Positions 11,877 through 23,164 of a stretch of 64,000 bases of DNA are shown one piece after another. Numbering within the stretch: the stretch's first letter is position 1; each line of letters opens with the position of its first letter. The stretch is taken from NCBI GenBank assembly GCA_002197995.1, contig NGZR01000001.1, positions 6,386,001 through 6,450,000 on the forward strand, written 5' to 3'. This stretch comes from Gaeumannomyces sp. JS-464 (taxonomy: Eukaryota; Ascomycota; Sordariomycetes; Magnaporthales; Magnaporthaceae). The notes below the pieces were generated by a model that saw only the letters and a list, made by a program, of their open reading frames with translations, was not told the DNA's origin and searched no databases. Both the position numbers and the translations under genes were made by a program.

Positions 11877-14800
11877 TCATGGCCTGATGGCCTTCATAGA
11901 CGTGAGAGCGATCGCTGCCTCGGCTGCGCGGTCGTGCTCGCTCGGTAGGGAGGGGCGGCGGGGCGGCTCGCGAACAAGCGCGAACCGGGGCTCTGATCCA
12001 TAGCCATGCAGCAAAGGCTGGGTAAGTTGGAAGGCTTGGTGGCTCTGCTTTGAGATAGGGGCGGGCGGGAACGAGAGTGGCGTGTAGGCGGCAGGGGCCT
12101 TCCAATCGTTTTCGTCGCGGTAGTATTGGCCTACTAGCCATCTAGGGATCGTGTGGCTATCATCGGCCGTGACTCTCGGCACAGGCGCATCTGACGGCGG
12201 TGGGAGCCGAGCAGAGCCAGGTTCTGCGGCTGGAGCTTTCCACCCCGCTTGTGCGCGGCCGTGAAAGGCTTCTTGGCTACCGTCGCGGAGTACGAGCCTC
12301 GACGGAGTGTATACAGCCGGAGGATCTTGAGAAGGGACCGGTGATTGCCTCAGAGCCGGGACGGAGTCCGAAGTAGAGAACGGGTTCCTGGGGGCCGGCG
12401 GGTCGGCTATGCCGCTGTGGGCATTCAATGGGATAACATGGGATCCCGAAGCCAAATCTTGTCCGGCCGATGGCGCGTTGGCAGGCGGTGCCTGGTCTTC
12501 GCTCTGCGTCTTGTCGTGGGACCCGCGGCCAACTGTAGGCGCGACGTGGCTTGCATCGGGCATTACCAAAGCGCTAGAATCCCCAGTCTCTAATGTGCCA
12601 GAAACCACGGGCTCTGCAGCACAGGCCCCGTGCTCAGAGGAGGGGTTCAACTGCACGGGTGGCGGAGCAGGTGGTTGCACCGGAGCCATAGACCTGCGCG
12701 CGCCAGGAACGATGACCTCGCAGCCATCGATCATCTTCGGCTTGCGTTTCCGCGGGTTTAACTTTATCGCCGCCGCGATGGAATTTCCCGAGGGATCACC
12801 GACCTCATCAGGCGGAAAGGCATCCGGGACTCCTGGTGGCTGGGCGCTTTCACCCTTGACATGCCAAATAGTGGACGCGGGCAGCGGGCCATGGGGCTGT
12901 TCCACCGGTGTCGGAGCTGTGGCGATAGTCGATGGGAGCTCCGGTTTAGCTTGTGACTTGCGCTTCGTGCCGGTCTTCTTAATTGCTCTAGGCAATGGTG
13001 TCGGTGTTGACGTCCAGTCGTGGCCAACAATGGCGGTGCTGGCTGGGGGGTCAGACACGACAATCTCACCGGCAGGGGGGTTGCTGCGTGTTGCCAACTT
13101 TCGAATGGCCCTAAGGTTTAGGGGGTGTCGCATGGACGTGTGGTAGTTGTTCCGTCGTCGTCCAATCTTAGCCAGAGAAGCTTCGAGTGCTGCCAACAAG
13201 AAGGCTGTATTAGATTTATCATCTTGTAGCTGGGGCAGGCGAACTCGTGGCGGCTTTGGTTGCTTGGGCTGCCTCGGTCGATCGGAGCGCCCAGGCTTCT
13301 TCGCGTCCTGGTTTCCACCTGACACGCCGTCCTGGGGAAGAACACGGTCGTCGGTCGTGCTCTGGGCCTCAAAGGATATGTCCTGCTCAGCCAAGATAGT
13401 CTCGGAGCCCTCCACAGTCGATGGAGAGCGTGAGCCCTTGCTCTTCTCCGAACCCGAAGCCTTAGGCTGCTTATCCTTGGGGGCTCCGGTGGCCTTGCTA
13501 CCTGTCTTGGGCCTCGTCTCCTTGCGCGGCTTCTCTGGTTCGGGAAGGTCAGTGCCCGGCGGCAGCCACATAATCGGCTTCTTCGCCTTGAGGTCATTGA
13601 CCCAAGCGTCGCAGTCCCACTGCACCCAATAGTCGATAATGTCAGCCCATGTGCTTTCGGCGGGCTTTGTCAGGTTTACAAAAACAACCATGCCGTTCCT
13701 GCTGTGAATCGCCTTGGCAAATTCCCGAACCATGACCTTGAGTCCGTGGACACGCAGGCTGGTTCCCAGGATAAGGAGCATATCGGGGTTCAGCGAGAGG
13801 TCGTGCTGCACAACTGGTGCAATCAGGTGGGCATTTGGGTGTTCCTCGCCGTAGAGCACAATATTAGGCCGCAGCTTGCCGACTCCCAGCGCGCGCTTCC
13901 CACGGCCCTCCCTGGCAGCAGTGGCGCCCACACAATGCGGACAGGCAGGTTGCCTGCCACACATCGTTTCGCTCTCGCGTTCATCCTCCCAGTCGCTGAT
14001 CCTACCACAGGCAAAGCAACGGAGCGAACTAAGCGAACCGTGCAGATAGACACACTCCACTCCGCTAGAGTGTTTCTCACGTGGCGCCTCGATAGCGCCA
14101 GGGTCGCTCATGGTCCTGTTCAGGGCAGCCGGGGCCGAGGCTCGATGAGCGCGAGTAGAGAACCTGCCTCGGTGGCCGGGGCCAAGCTTCAGGCAAGTTG
14201 TGAGGCCGACCTTTTCCTCGATCTCGTCAATGTTCTGTGTGTAGCAGCGGACCAGCTTGCCCCTATCTCGGAGATGGCCAAGGAAATGGTGCGTGTTCGT
14301 CGGTTCTGCACTCTTCACCTTGCGCCTCAACGAAGTGGTAAACGTATAGAATACCGAGGTGCGCATGGGGTCGCGCCATATCGACACATCAAACAGATCT
14401 TTGCCTTTCATGTTTGGCAGGTTCTGTATGTTGTGCGAGGACGCTGACTGGGACATGGGCGCCGACGATGGAGGCGTCTCGTCGCCTTCAGGGGGTTCTG
14501 AGCTTAGGGTGCTAGCCGCCGGGCTCATCGACTGGCGCCTAAAGGGATCAAAAAGGCCTGGGGGAGGTGATGACAGCGGCGATGTGGTCTGCCGGGCCCG
14601 GCGGTCGTATATGGGAGCAAGGACCGAGGTCCCCGGCGGTGGCGGTGACGACGCCTCTGCCACCCGTGGAGGAAGCTCTTCTGCCGGATCCTCTGGGGCA
14701 TGCTTGGATGAGCCAAGATTTAATGGTATATGCAGTTGGCTCTCGTCAGTCTGTGTGTCCTCCTGGAGCTCTGTGGGCGGCTGGTCAGGGCGGGTTGTCG

Positions 14801-15225
14801 GTTCCGATGAAATCTTCCGCCTCTTCATAGACCGGCCCTGGTCAAGGTCGCCCTCATTATCAGATGTAGCATCTGTCGATGGTGGGCAGGTGGTGATTGG
14901 CGCGGCGTCTAGAGACCCGGCGACGGCGGCTGGTTGTGAGGCAGAATTGCTCGCGGCATGGTCGAACTGCGCCTGGATGAGAGAATACAGCCCGTTCTCG
15001 GAACGGAAGTCCTGGGCGCAGTATTCCGAGTTAGATCTTCTCCCTTGTCCAGCAGGGCAGTACGGGCAAATCAGAGGGAATGGAGCAAGGCGGACTGACT
15101 GGTATTCCCGAGTTGGTGCTGATTCCGGCGCCGGTGATCACAACAACCTTGCGGGCCTTGCACAGGGCATCCGCGATCACCTGCAGATTCTCGTGCCCGT
15201 CGGGCGTTACATGGAGTGTAGGCAT
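11877..15225 (-). CDS. Sir2-family NAD-dependent deacetylase, Hst4-like
   Basis: Two exons (15225-15100 and 15011-11877) give 1086 residues. The intron has GTCAGT and CAG borders, and its removal joins TNSGIP to DFRSENGLY, the conserved sirtuin sequence. Motifs in order: GAGIS NAD loop (residues 32-36); DFRS; a roughly 190-residue Ser/Pro-rich insertion (about 53-244); GKDLFD (about 245); YTQNID (about 299-304); catalytic His in YLHGSL (about 366); zinc cysteines in CFAC and CPHC; PNIVLYGE; and GTSLRVHG. The last ~540 residues are low-complexity, basic and Pro-rich. Sirtuins remove acyl groups from lysine using NAD+; the Hst3/Hst4 branch acts on histone H3K56 and chromatin silencing in the nucleus. 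The catalytic core is complete, so an active nuclear deacetylase is likely. Both the internal insertion and the tail make it far longer than the usual 350-600 residues. Confidence 0.9.
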
Positions 15226-17961
15226 TGCGCCATGGGTACCAGAAAAGAGCGAGGGCGCATCAATTGGCTGCGCCGGCGCGCTCGCACTGCGCAGAGTACA
15301 TGTATGATCTGCTCGGGGCTTGAATGTCGGGTTGACGCGTCGGAGTTGAGGTTGTCGATATGTCGGACGCGTCTCGGTGAAGCGCGGGCGGCTGTGGTTC
15401 CGGTCGGTTTAGCGAGCGGGTGGGGCTGGCTTCTGAGCTTGTTCCCGCGCGGGGATCGCTGCTGGCGCCCGCCCTGCCCGCCTGGGAAGCTAACCCGGTC
15501 GGCGCCTCAATTAGGACATTGACCTTGGTGGGCTGACTTGGCCGACCGCTCTCCGCGCGGTTGGCAGAAAGCCAAGGCCGCTGGTCGGTGACTCGTCGAG
15601 GCGACTAACGAGTGGCGGTAGGTCAAGTGCTACAGAAGAAAAGAGGGAAGTTCGCTTGCACAGCAAAAAAAGCGTCTTTGTTCAAATCGGGCGAGCGAGA
15701 ATTATTGAGGAGTCGGGGATCGATGCGGAGTTGGTTAGCTGCTGCCTCCCAAGTGGACAACCTCAATCCGTGCAGAGGGCTGAAGAAGAAGGAACCTGGA
15801 CCTGAGGATCAACAGCAGATCGAGAAGTACAGTGCACAACTGCGCGCAGGATCCTTCAAATAAAGTATTTGACGATCTGCGACCGCAGCCTCGGTTCACG
15901 TTGCAGATGCAGACGCTGAAGAGTGGTGGTGGTGGTCGGAAGGTGGGCTGGGAAAGGATCAGGCAGAAAAATCATAGGAGGAAGCAAAGAGCCCAATGCT
16001 ACAGATCGAACCCGGGTTCGATCTGAGCCGTCGGGCAGTCAAACTGGAAGCGGCAGCAGCGTGGACATGGCGCGCTGGAGGTTGAAGCCTCCGTCCCATG
16101 TGCATGGAGCCACCTCCACTCCACGTTCCTGCGCGTCTCCAGATCGAGCTCTCTCCGATCAATGGAAGAAAGTGGGGAAACAACACAGCACTTGCGCTTC
16201 TCATTGGCTGGTTGCGACGCTCCCTGCAGCCGGTGTGGCGCCGCAGAACGAGCACCAGTTCTAGAATGGAGCCTTGACCACCACAGGCGCGCCTTCCTCA
16301 ATTGATGATTGTCCTGGCCAACGAGATCAGACGAAGCAGGTGTGGCGTCGCCCAAAGCGGCGACACCAAGTCGCATCACGGACTGACCCATCAGAGCGAA
16401 GATATCAACTCACTCTGGCGGTATCCAAAGCTCCTATCCAAAGGCCCCAGTGCCCAGCATTGTTTGGGTTTCCTTTATCGAATAGTTGAAAAGATGCACA
16501 TCTCTCTTATGAGCGGCCCTCCAACATCTTAAGATGCTCAATTCGTGGGTAGGTGCAAGCCTGTTGAAATCGCGTCCAGAACGTTGCTCCGTGGGACAGC
16601 AAGTCTTCCCCACCATAAGATTGATCTGCAGCTAGCACAGATCCTGTTATTTCTAACCTGCGCCGCCGTATCGGCTAGTAAACGCCCTTGGTGTATCCTT
16701 CAGTAATACTATACAAGACAGATCCGTCCATGAAGCTGAGCGGCTTTGATGGACACAACCCAGAAAACAAGACAAAAAAAAGAAGAAGAATAAGGCGGCT
16801 CGCCCTTCAGGTGCACACTTTAGCAGCACCCTCTGGGCCCATCACGCCCGGCCCGGTGGGCCAGACAGGCGTATGACTCGGGAATTCTTGTGCTAAAGGT
16901 GACTCGTCTGAAAAGGCTGGGGTGGCTCGAACCAGAGCCTGGATGCTTGACTCTTCCACGCAGTGGCCCAGCACGCATTTCCAGGTCAGGGGGCGGGGGA
17001 ACCGACGTACCTGAATCCATCAATCCTTTGCCACTGCGATACATACATGGGTGCTGTCGTCGCGGGACGGCATTTTCTCCGAGAGCTATCCATGGACGCG
17101 CTGCATCTCGCTGATCGTGGCCAGGCTCACTCGCCAGGGGACAGTGACACGCCTCTGTAAGAGTCCTGTCCGAAGACCAAAATGTTTACTTGGCTGTTCT
17201 ACCCCAGCCCGGTTCCCTGATCACGTCATAGGATGAGGCGCCGGGTGGTGTCAAAAGGCAGCCAAGAAGAAACGTTCAAACACCAAATCTGTCGTTCAGC
17301 CCCTGACACAACTCTTTTGTAGCCCGCACGATACCTTCGTCTAGAATACCCCCCATTTCCCCACATTGAGCGCAACACTTCCACGGACCTGTCACGGCTG
17401 GAACCGAGGCGCACCTTTTTTCTATGTGCATACATACTCCTTTCGCTCGCTCGCGCTGGCCGAGCCTCCAGGCGATGATCCTGGACAGGGTCCAAGGTGG
17501 GCGCCGGAAAACACATCGCATTTAGAGTTTACTCCACCATCCTCAACGGGGTCTTTGGCGACTGTCAGGGCCTGCCGCAACGGGGACAAAGGCCACAAAG
17601 CTTAATGTTTGTCGAGGGTTTATCCACGCTTGGGGCTGTGATGAAACAGCTCCAGCGTGCCACCCCGTCTTCTGGGTTGGGCAGGCCGCCTGTGACCCTG
17701 AAACGTCCTGGTCGTGTGGCCGCACGCCGGGCCGAAGAGGCAGGCCTCGACGGTACAAAAACTGGCGCGGCGGCACCCTCACTGACGACAGCATCTGCCT
17801 GTTTGCTCGAATCTTCAGTCTTGGCCATTGCTTGTGTTTCTTTCGTTGATCGACTGCTTTCAATTCTACAGCCTCCAGGAGGCCTTTTGTGTTAGTACCG
17901 TCCATACTAGACCGACCCTCTTTTGACCCGTCACCTTCGTTTCACCATTTCGCCTCCGAAA
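15226..17961. other. Intergenic region with a perfect palindrome
   Basis: No gene is supported over 2.7 kb between the divergent sirtuin and GH131 genes. Frames that remain open are short and of mixed composition. The only structured element noted is a 24-bp perfect inverted repeat at 16002-16025. The final few hundred bases presumably form the GH131 promoter. Confidence 0.5.
16002..16025. repeat. 24-bp perfect palindrome
   Basis: The 12-base half CAGATCGAACCC is followed directly by its reverse complement, with CCCGGG at the centre. It lies about 780 bp upstream of the sirtuin start and 1.9 kb upstream of GH131. It could be a dimeric regulator site or a chance repeat. The half-site GGTTCGA also resembles a tRNA B-box, but no cloverleaf surrounds it. 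Confidence 0.7.
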
Positions 17962-19182
17962 ATGCGTTCCTCCTTCACCTCGGCTCTTTCGCTCGCTCTG
18001 GGCCTGTCGTCGCTGTCGGGCGTCTCGGCGCAGAGCTGCAAGCTGCAGTTCGACGGCCGAATTCCCAACAACTTCCAGGTCGCTCAGTTCGACGCCGCAA
18101 ACAACATCTTCAACCCCAAGAATGTTTTTGGCAAGGGTAAGAATCAGGTTTCCCTTCTGCCCGCGGTGCAATGGACAATGGACTAGTAGAAACTAACGCT
18201 GCGACAGGCCTGGCATTTAGCAAGATCCTCCAACTGCCTAAGACGGCGGGTTCTCTGGTACGTTGGCTGGGTCAGGAATGCCGAACACCCCGTCCTTCGC
18301 ATGCTGACCGGCCTCTTGTCTCACTCTAGTTCGACGCCAACGGCACGCAGCCTCTTGAGGTTACGATCAAGTGAGTATCGCGTGCCTCGGCAGCCATATC
18401 GATCCCCTTTCTTGGATGGCCGTTAATGACTCTCCAACCCCCTTTCCACAGTGACCAGTCCATCTTTGTCCCCAACGCCGACACCGTCCAGAATGGCTTC
18501 CGCCGTGCCGAGCTCCTAGCCGCGAGCAACTCGGGCACCGACGACTCCACCAAGGGCGTCAAGACGCTGCACTTCAGCATCGCCAAGGACGCCCAGAGGC
18601 CCCTCAACCTGTCGCACGAGTACCAGCTGGTCTTCCTCGAGGACAACAGCTTCAGCACCAACCAGATCGTTCTCAAGACCGGAACCGTTGCCGGCCAGAA
18701 CGGCGTCAACCCCGACACCCTGCAGCTGTTCGGAAACGTGAAGGAGAACCCGCCCAAGGTCCTCTTCAGCACCCCCTTCGCCGCCACCGGCTTCCACAAC
18801 TTTGCCGTCACTCTGGACTTCAACAAGAAGTAGGTTTTTGCTCGTGATACGTCGGCGCTCTATGACCAAAAAGGCTAACCTGGCTTTGCAACACAGCACC
18901 ACCCAAGTCCTGTTCTCCAAGGACGCGCAGCCCCTCAAGGCAGTGACCCAGCCGATCGCCAACGACGTGAGCGGTGGTGGCCAGTACCACTTTGGTATAC
19001 TGAAGAAGGGACTTGGCGGCGGCAACGACATCGTCCGCAACGGCATCCAGCCGTCCGGCATCAACGAGGGCGCAATCTTCGGCGGCATCTTCATGGAGGA
19101 CAGCTCCACCGGCTGCGTCAGCCTGTCGCCCCAGGCCAAGGCAGCCGGCAACAAGCGCGTCCAGCGTGATTTTACTGCCTAA
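17962..19182 (+). CDS. Secreted GH131 beta-glucanase
   Basis: Five exons (17962-18136, 18208-18257, 18330-18370, 18452-18829, 18897-19182) give 309 residues. A clear signal peptide (MRSSFTSALSLALGLSSLSGVSAQ) precedes the mature start CKLQFDGRIP. The rest matches the GH131 single-domain fold: GVKTLHFSIAKDAQRPLNLSHEYQLVF, NQIVLKTGTVAGQN, LQLFGNVKENPP, FAVTLDFN, QYHFGILKKGLGGG and the terminal GIFMEDSSTGCVSLS. GH131 enzymes cut beta-1,3-, beta-1,6- and mixed or beta-1,4-glucans and are secreted during growth on plant material. There is no carbohydrate-binding module. All introns have GT-AG borders and restore the domain exactly. The gene is convergent with the sedolisin gene, 366 bp away. Confidence 0.93.
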
Positions 19183-19548
19183 GAAAAGCCAGGTTGGACA
19201 TGAGTGCGCGAAGCAAGCCGGACCATGCGAGTGAGCGAAATAGAATTTCCTTTGGGATAGGCCTTGAATCGGAAGGATAAAATACATATGCACCTCGTCA
19301 GCGCACGTCGCGTATGCTTCGTACATTTTTTTTCTCTTGTATATAAGACGTGTTTACTTGCCCTTGAGCGGCTTTTACGCCATATGTACCAAGATAGCCA
19401 TGTTTCCAGCGTATTATTTCAAACTTCGCCGTATCCTCACAATGAGCTGGAACTGGCAAGCTTTCAGCTCCGCCTTACTCCGAAACATGGCCACTTCTGT
19501 TACAGATTTAGGGTTCTGTCGCCCCCCATTTTTTTTCTGTTCCAAGGG

Positions 19549-21342
19549 CTACCCCAGAATAGCAAGAAGCTTTTCTAAAGTGTTTGGGGTGCCGAGGCCC
19601 GTCACGGCGTCCCATCCCGCCGTGGCCGCCCAGCCCGCGACGTTGCCCTCTGGGAACCAGCAGCCCTGGCTGCGCCCCTCGGTGATGTCGACGGTGCCGT
19701 CCCTCATGCGGTCCGAGTACAGCGCCGGGTTGAGCCAGCCCGTCGAGTTCCTGCCGGCCCTGAGCCGCGCGTCGTTGACGAGCGCCACCATGGCCGCCAG
19801 GACCGGCGTGCTCGCGCTCGTGCCCTGGACACCGACGTCGCTACCGCCACGCCGGATCACGAACTGCGACCCGACGGCGCTAAGGTCGGGCGTCGCGCGC
19901 CCGCCGCTGTTGAACATGTCGGGCGTCGGCCCGCCCAGCGCCGCGGCCCGGCGTGCGTACGGCGCCGCGGCGCGGGCCTGCCAGGCGGGCATGGGGAAGT
20001 AGTTGCTGAAGCCGCCGGCGCTGTACATGGCGGCCGACAGCGGCGGGCCCTCGTTGCTGGTGGCGCCGACGGCCGTGACGTAGGGGCACGAGGCCGGGAA
20101 GGTCGGCAGGGCGGAGCGCCGGCGGGCCCCGTCGTTGCTGTAGCAGCCGCGCTGCACCTGGCCCGTGCCGCGCGAGCCGCCGTCGCCCGTCGCCGCGAGC
20201 ACCGACACGCCCCGGGCCGCCAGCTGGGCGAAGAGGCCGCAGACGCGCTCAGCGTACGGCCGCGGCACGCTCTGCTCGTCGTCGGCGTAGCTGATGGACA
20301 GCACGTGCGGGAGCTCGCCGTCGGGCTTGGCGAGCAGGTGCTCGAGGAACTCGAGGTAGGGCTCGTTGTCGTCCAGCCTGCTGCCCGGCGCGACCTTGTT
20401 GCCGTCGGGGTCGATCTTTTCGCCCCGCCCGCCGGTGATGTAGTACGTCACCTGCGCTGGGTAGCTCAGCGCCACGCCGTACTCGACGTCCAGCATGGCC
20501 TCCACCCCGGGGCTCTCCTCGTCGTTGGTGCCGTTGTTGACCGTCTCGATGCGGAAGCTGTAGTTTGACGGGACGTCCCACGCGTACGCCTTCATGAAGG
20601 ACGCGAGGTCGCTGGCGCTAACGTGCTCCTCTAGGAACCCGGCGATGCCAAGCCGCGACGGCGAAGGAGCCGCGTCGGGCGCCGTATAGTTAATCCCATA
20701 CAGCTTGCGGAGACACTCGGGTTGCACGCCCTTGCTGCACTGGAGGTATTCGTCGGCAGCCGTGCTGGAGAAAGCCGAGAACTTCTCGCCAATGCGCTCT
20801 TCTCGCAGCCTCGACGCCGGAGGTGCCATGAAGTGGGACAGGGGAAACACGAAGCTGATGTGGTCCTGGAGCTCGGCGGGAACGGCGTACGCGGGCGCCC
20901 GGAGCACCGGCGCGCCGCCCTTGTACGCATAAAAGCCCACGTCGGCGTCCAAGAGCGCCTTGGCCTGGCGCGCCGTCGCGTTGAAGCTAATCCAATGGCC
21001 CTCGGTCCTGATATCAACGATGCCGTTGGACTCGAGCCATCTCGACACGCTGTCCTCGGAGGCGCGGCTGTGTTCTTGATACCCACCCAACTGGGAGCTG
21101 GTAAGGTGGTGGCCGTATTCGGGGCGTCCGGGGGTGCTGATCTCCAGGAGCCTAGTCTTGAGGTCTCCGAGGCGAGGTTGGGTGAGCGCGGCCTTGAGCG
21201 TGAGCGTGTCGTCATCCTTAGCTGCGCTGGAAAAGGTCCAGTGCTCTGGCAATGTTGGGACTTGCTCCAGGACGACGAACTTGGAGGCTTGCGTCCCCAG
21301 GAGGAGTCCCAGTATGGCGGGACGCAGTAAGCGACGCATCAT
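19549..21342 (-). CDS. Sedolisin (S53) secreted peptidase, tripeptidyl-peptidase-like
   Basis: A single uninterrupted frame of 597 residues. After the signal peptide (MMRRLLRPAILGLLLGTQAS) comes a pro-kumamolisin activation domain (roughly 30-190, with FSSAAKDDDTLTLKAALTQP and HYG-like HHLTSSQLG). The S53 catalytic domain follows. Its Glu/Asp pair is seen in VEAMLDVEYG, the oxyanion-hole Asp region in SISYADDEQ, and the catalytic Ser in GTSASTP near residue 505. The C-terminal calcium-site region is around NPALYSDRM and GWDAVTGLGTPN. Sedolisins are acid serine-carboxyl peptidases that work extracellularly; the tripeptidyl-peptidase branch releases tripeptides from the N-terminus of proteins. 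Length and domain order fit the family. The ATG chosen is the first of two adjacent Met codons. Confidence 0.92.
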   Translation of the reverse strand: MMRRLLRPAILGLLLGTQASKFVVLEQVPTLPEHWTFSSAAKDDDTLTLKAALTQPRLGDLKTRLLEISTPGRPEYGHHLTSSQLGGYQEHSRASEDSVSRWLESNGIVDIRTEGHWISFNATARQAKALLDADVGFYAYKGGAPVLRAPAYAVPAELQDHISFVFPLSHFMAPPASRLREERIGEKFSAFSSTAADEYLQCSKGVQPECLRKLYGINYTAPDAAPSPSRLGIAGFLEEHVSASDLASFMKAYAWDVPSNYSFRIETVNNGTNDEESPGVEAMLDVEYGVALSYPAQVTYYITGGRGEKIDPDGNKVAPGSRLDDNEPYLEFLEHLLAKPDGELPHVLSISYADDEQSVPRPYAERVCGLFAQLAARGVSVLAATGDGGSRGTGQVQRGCYSNDGARRRSALPTFPASCPYVTAVGATSNEGPPLSAAMYSAGGFSNYFPMPAWQARAAAPYARRAAALGGPTPDMFNSGGRATPDLSAVGSQFVIRRGGSDVGVQGTSASTPVLAAMVALVNDARLRAGRNSTGWLNPALYSDRMRDGTVDITEGRSQGCWFPEGNVAGWAATAGWDAVTGLGTPNTLEKLLAILG

Positions 21343-21886
21343 TCTCCAAAAGGGACGCTAGGAACGACGCAGGAAGCTTTGCGTGGAGGAGAGAGGAGCT
21401 GAAGCGGCAGGCGGCCGGGGTTCAGGGCAGAGGGAGCACCCAGATGGCAGGACGCGGCAACGTCAGACGATGCCGCACACTGATCCGAGACCGAGCGTCT
21501 GGCGGTGCGCCGGCAGCACGGACCTGTTGTTGCTTGGCAGGAAACAAAACGGACGAAGTGACACGAAATGGGGTGGTGCTGATCCATGGTCCTGGCGGGG
21601 GGAAAAGCCAGAAGCCTGCCTGGTTTATTCCGGCCGATGTCGAGTTGAGGTTTTGGAAACAATTACGCCGCTCCAAGCGCAGGATCCGTTCAGCTTGCCC
21701 AATTCGGGGCCGGAGTTCGGGGCTGGACATGCAGGTCCGGCCAATCCGGGCTGCCGTCCATCTAATTTGCTATTTGCTAAGCCGGCTGCTGTCATGGCTA
21801 AAGCAATTGCTAGGGTGTTATTTTTTTCGTCTTGTCATTGCTCATACGTCAGTCGCTCGCCGCGCTGCGATACCCCAACCCCCGCC

Positions 21887-23164
21887 ATGCACATCTCCAA
21901 TCTAAGAGCCTGCTCTGGTCTCCTCTGCACCTTGGCCAGTTTGGGGGCAGTGATCGCGGGAAACGGTACGGAGGGAACATCCCTCGTTCTCTACGTGTCG
22001 AACTACGCGGGGCTAGTATCCAAGCTGGTGCTGACCGTGCGGCAAAGCCGTTCGAGCTTCGAGAGGTCGCTTCGACCCTCGGCTGCGGCCTCAATCCAGC
22101 ATGGCTCGAGATTGATCGTCGGTCTGGCAACATTTTATGCTTGAACGAGGCCTACGTAAACATCGCCGCCATCGTCAATGATGCTTCTGGGTCATGCTAA
22201 TCCGGCATTTTTCTTCCCAGACACTCACAAACTCGGGCTCCCTCGCCACCTTCAACAAGGACTTGGCATTACTCAGCAACCAGACCGTCCTCCCTGGCCC
22301 CGCGGCTTCTCTGCAGTATGGCTACGACCGCCCGGCGCTGGCGCACATGGAAGCCGGCGGGGTCTCGGTCCTGGACACCAGCGTCATCCCGCCGCGCACG
22401 CTGCAGGAGTTCACGTACAATCTGGCTACCCCTGGTCCTAATGCGACTCTTCAGTACAAGCCGTTCGTCCACGGTCTGGCCCTTGAGCCTACGGGGCGCT
22501 TCGTGGTGGCCTTTGACCGAGGCGCCGACCTGCTCCGCGTTTATTCCGTTCGAGGGACAGACCAGCTACTCGTCGAGCAGAGAATTTGACTGCGAAGCCT
22601 GGCTCAGGGCCCAGGCATGGCGTTTTCGTCCGCGGAGAGGGAGAGAAGACGTTCCTGTACGTGCTCGGCGAGCTTGATAACTCCGTCATGGGCTTCGAGG
22701 CCGTCTACGAGCCCGACGCGAGCATCCCTCGCAGCATGCAGCTCCGTCCGCTCTTCAGTCACCCCGTCGAGTACGACGAGCCGGGCGTGGCCATCCCGTC
22801 CGAGATATCGGCACACGAGGACGGCAGGCACGTCGTCCTGTCGCTGCGCAACGACTATCGCAGCACCTACGACGGGCGAGCCGGCGACAGCACCTTCACG
22901 TATCGTGTTGATCCGGCCATGGGGGACCTAGTGCTAGTCCGGGCGACCGCGTCGGGCGGGCGCTGGCCGAGAAGCTTTGCCGTCACGAGGGACGGGACGC
23001 TGATTGCGGTCGGGAACCAGTACTCGCAGCCTGGCTCCGTCGTCGTCTTCGCGAGGGACCCAGCGACGGGGGCGGTCGGCGATGCGGAGGCGGTGGCGGT
23101 CTGGACCACTGACGCCGCCCTCCCGGATGGCGGAAGTGTCTCGATGCTGAAGTGGGATGATTGA
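21887..23164 (+). CDS. Secreted lactonase-fold beta-propeller protein, two frameshifts
   Basis: The ATG at 21887 gives a signal peptide (MHISNLRACSGLLCTLASLGAVIA) followed by SLVLYVSNYAGLVSKLVLT. The family sequence then continues in another frame from about 22040 (KPFELREVASTLGCGLNPAWLEIDRRSGNILCLNEAY). A normal intron (22156-22220, GTAAAC to CCCAG, GCTAAT branch) follows. The frame after it ends in RVYSV...QRI near 22588, and the next frame takes over (LTAKPGSGPRHGVFV) to the stop at 23164. The product resembles seven-bladed 6-phosphogluconolactonase-like propellers (PF10282): repeated GLAL-P-GRFVV, VSLRNDY and GNQYSQPGSVVVFARD blades. With one base restored at each site the gene would encode about 404 residues. 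The substrate of these secreted fungal members is unknown. Either a pseudogene or sequencing errors. Confidence 0.7.

Noticed and set aside
12409..14447. Plus-strand frames of 245-247 codons across the sirtuin gene
   Set aside because: Antisense to the sirtuin; composition follows third-position bias of the real gene and no domain is seen.
16003..16024. tRNA-like B-box sequence within the palindrome
   Set aside because: No A-box or cloverleaf arms at the right spacing; better explained as a palindrome.
20631..21330. Long open frames on the plus strand and other frames opposite the sedolisin gene
   Set aside because: They are antisense shadows of a GC-rich coding region; the minus-strand protein has complete S53 motifs.
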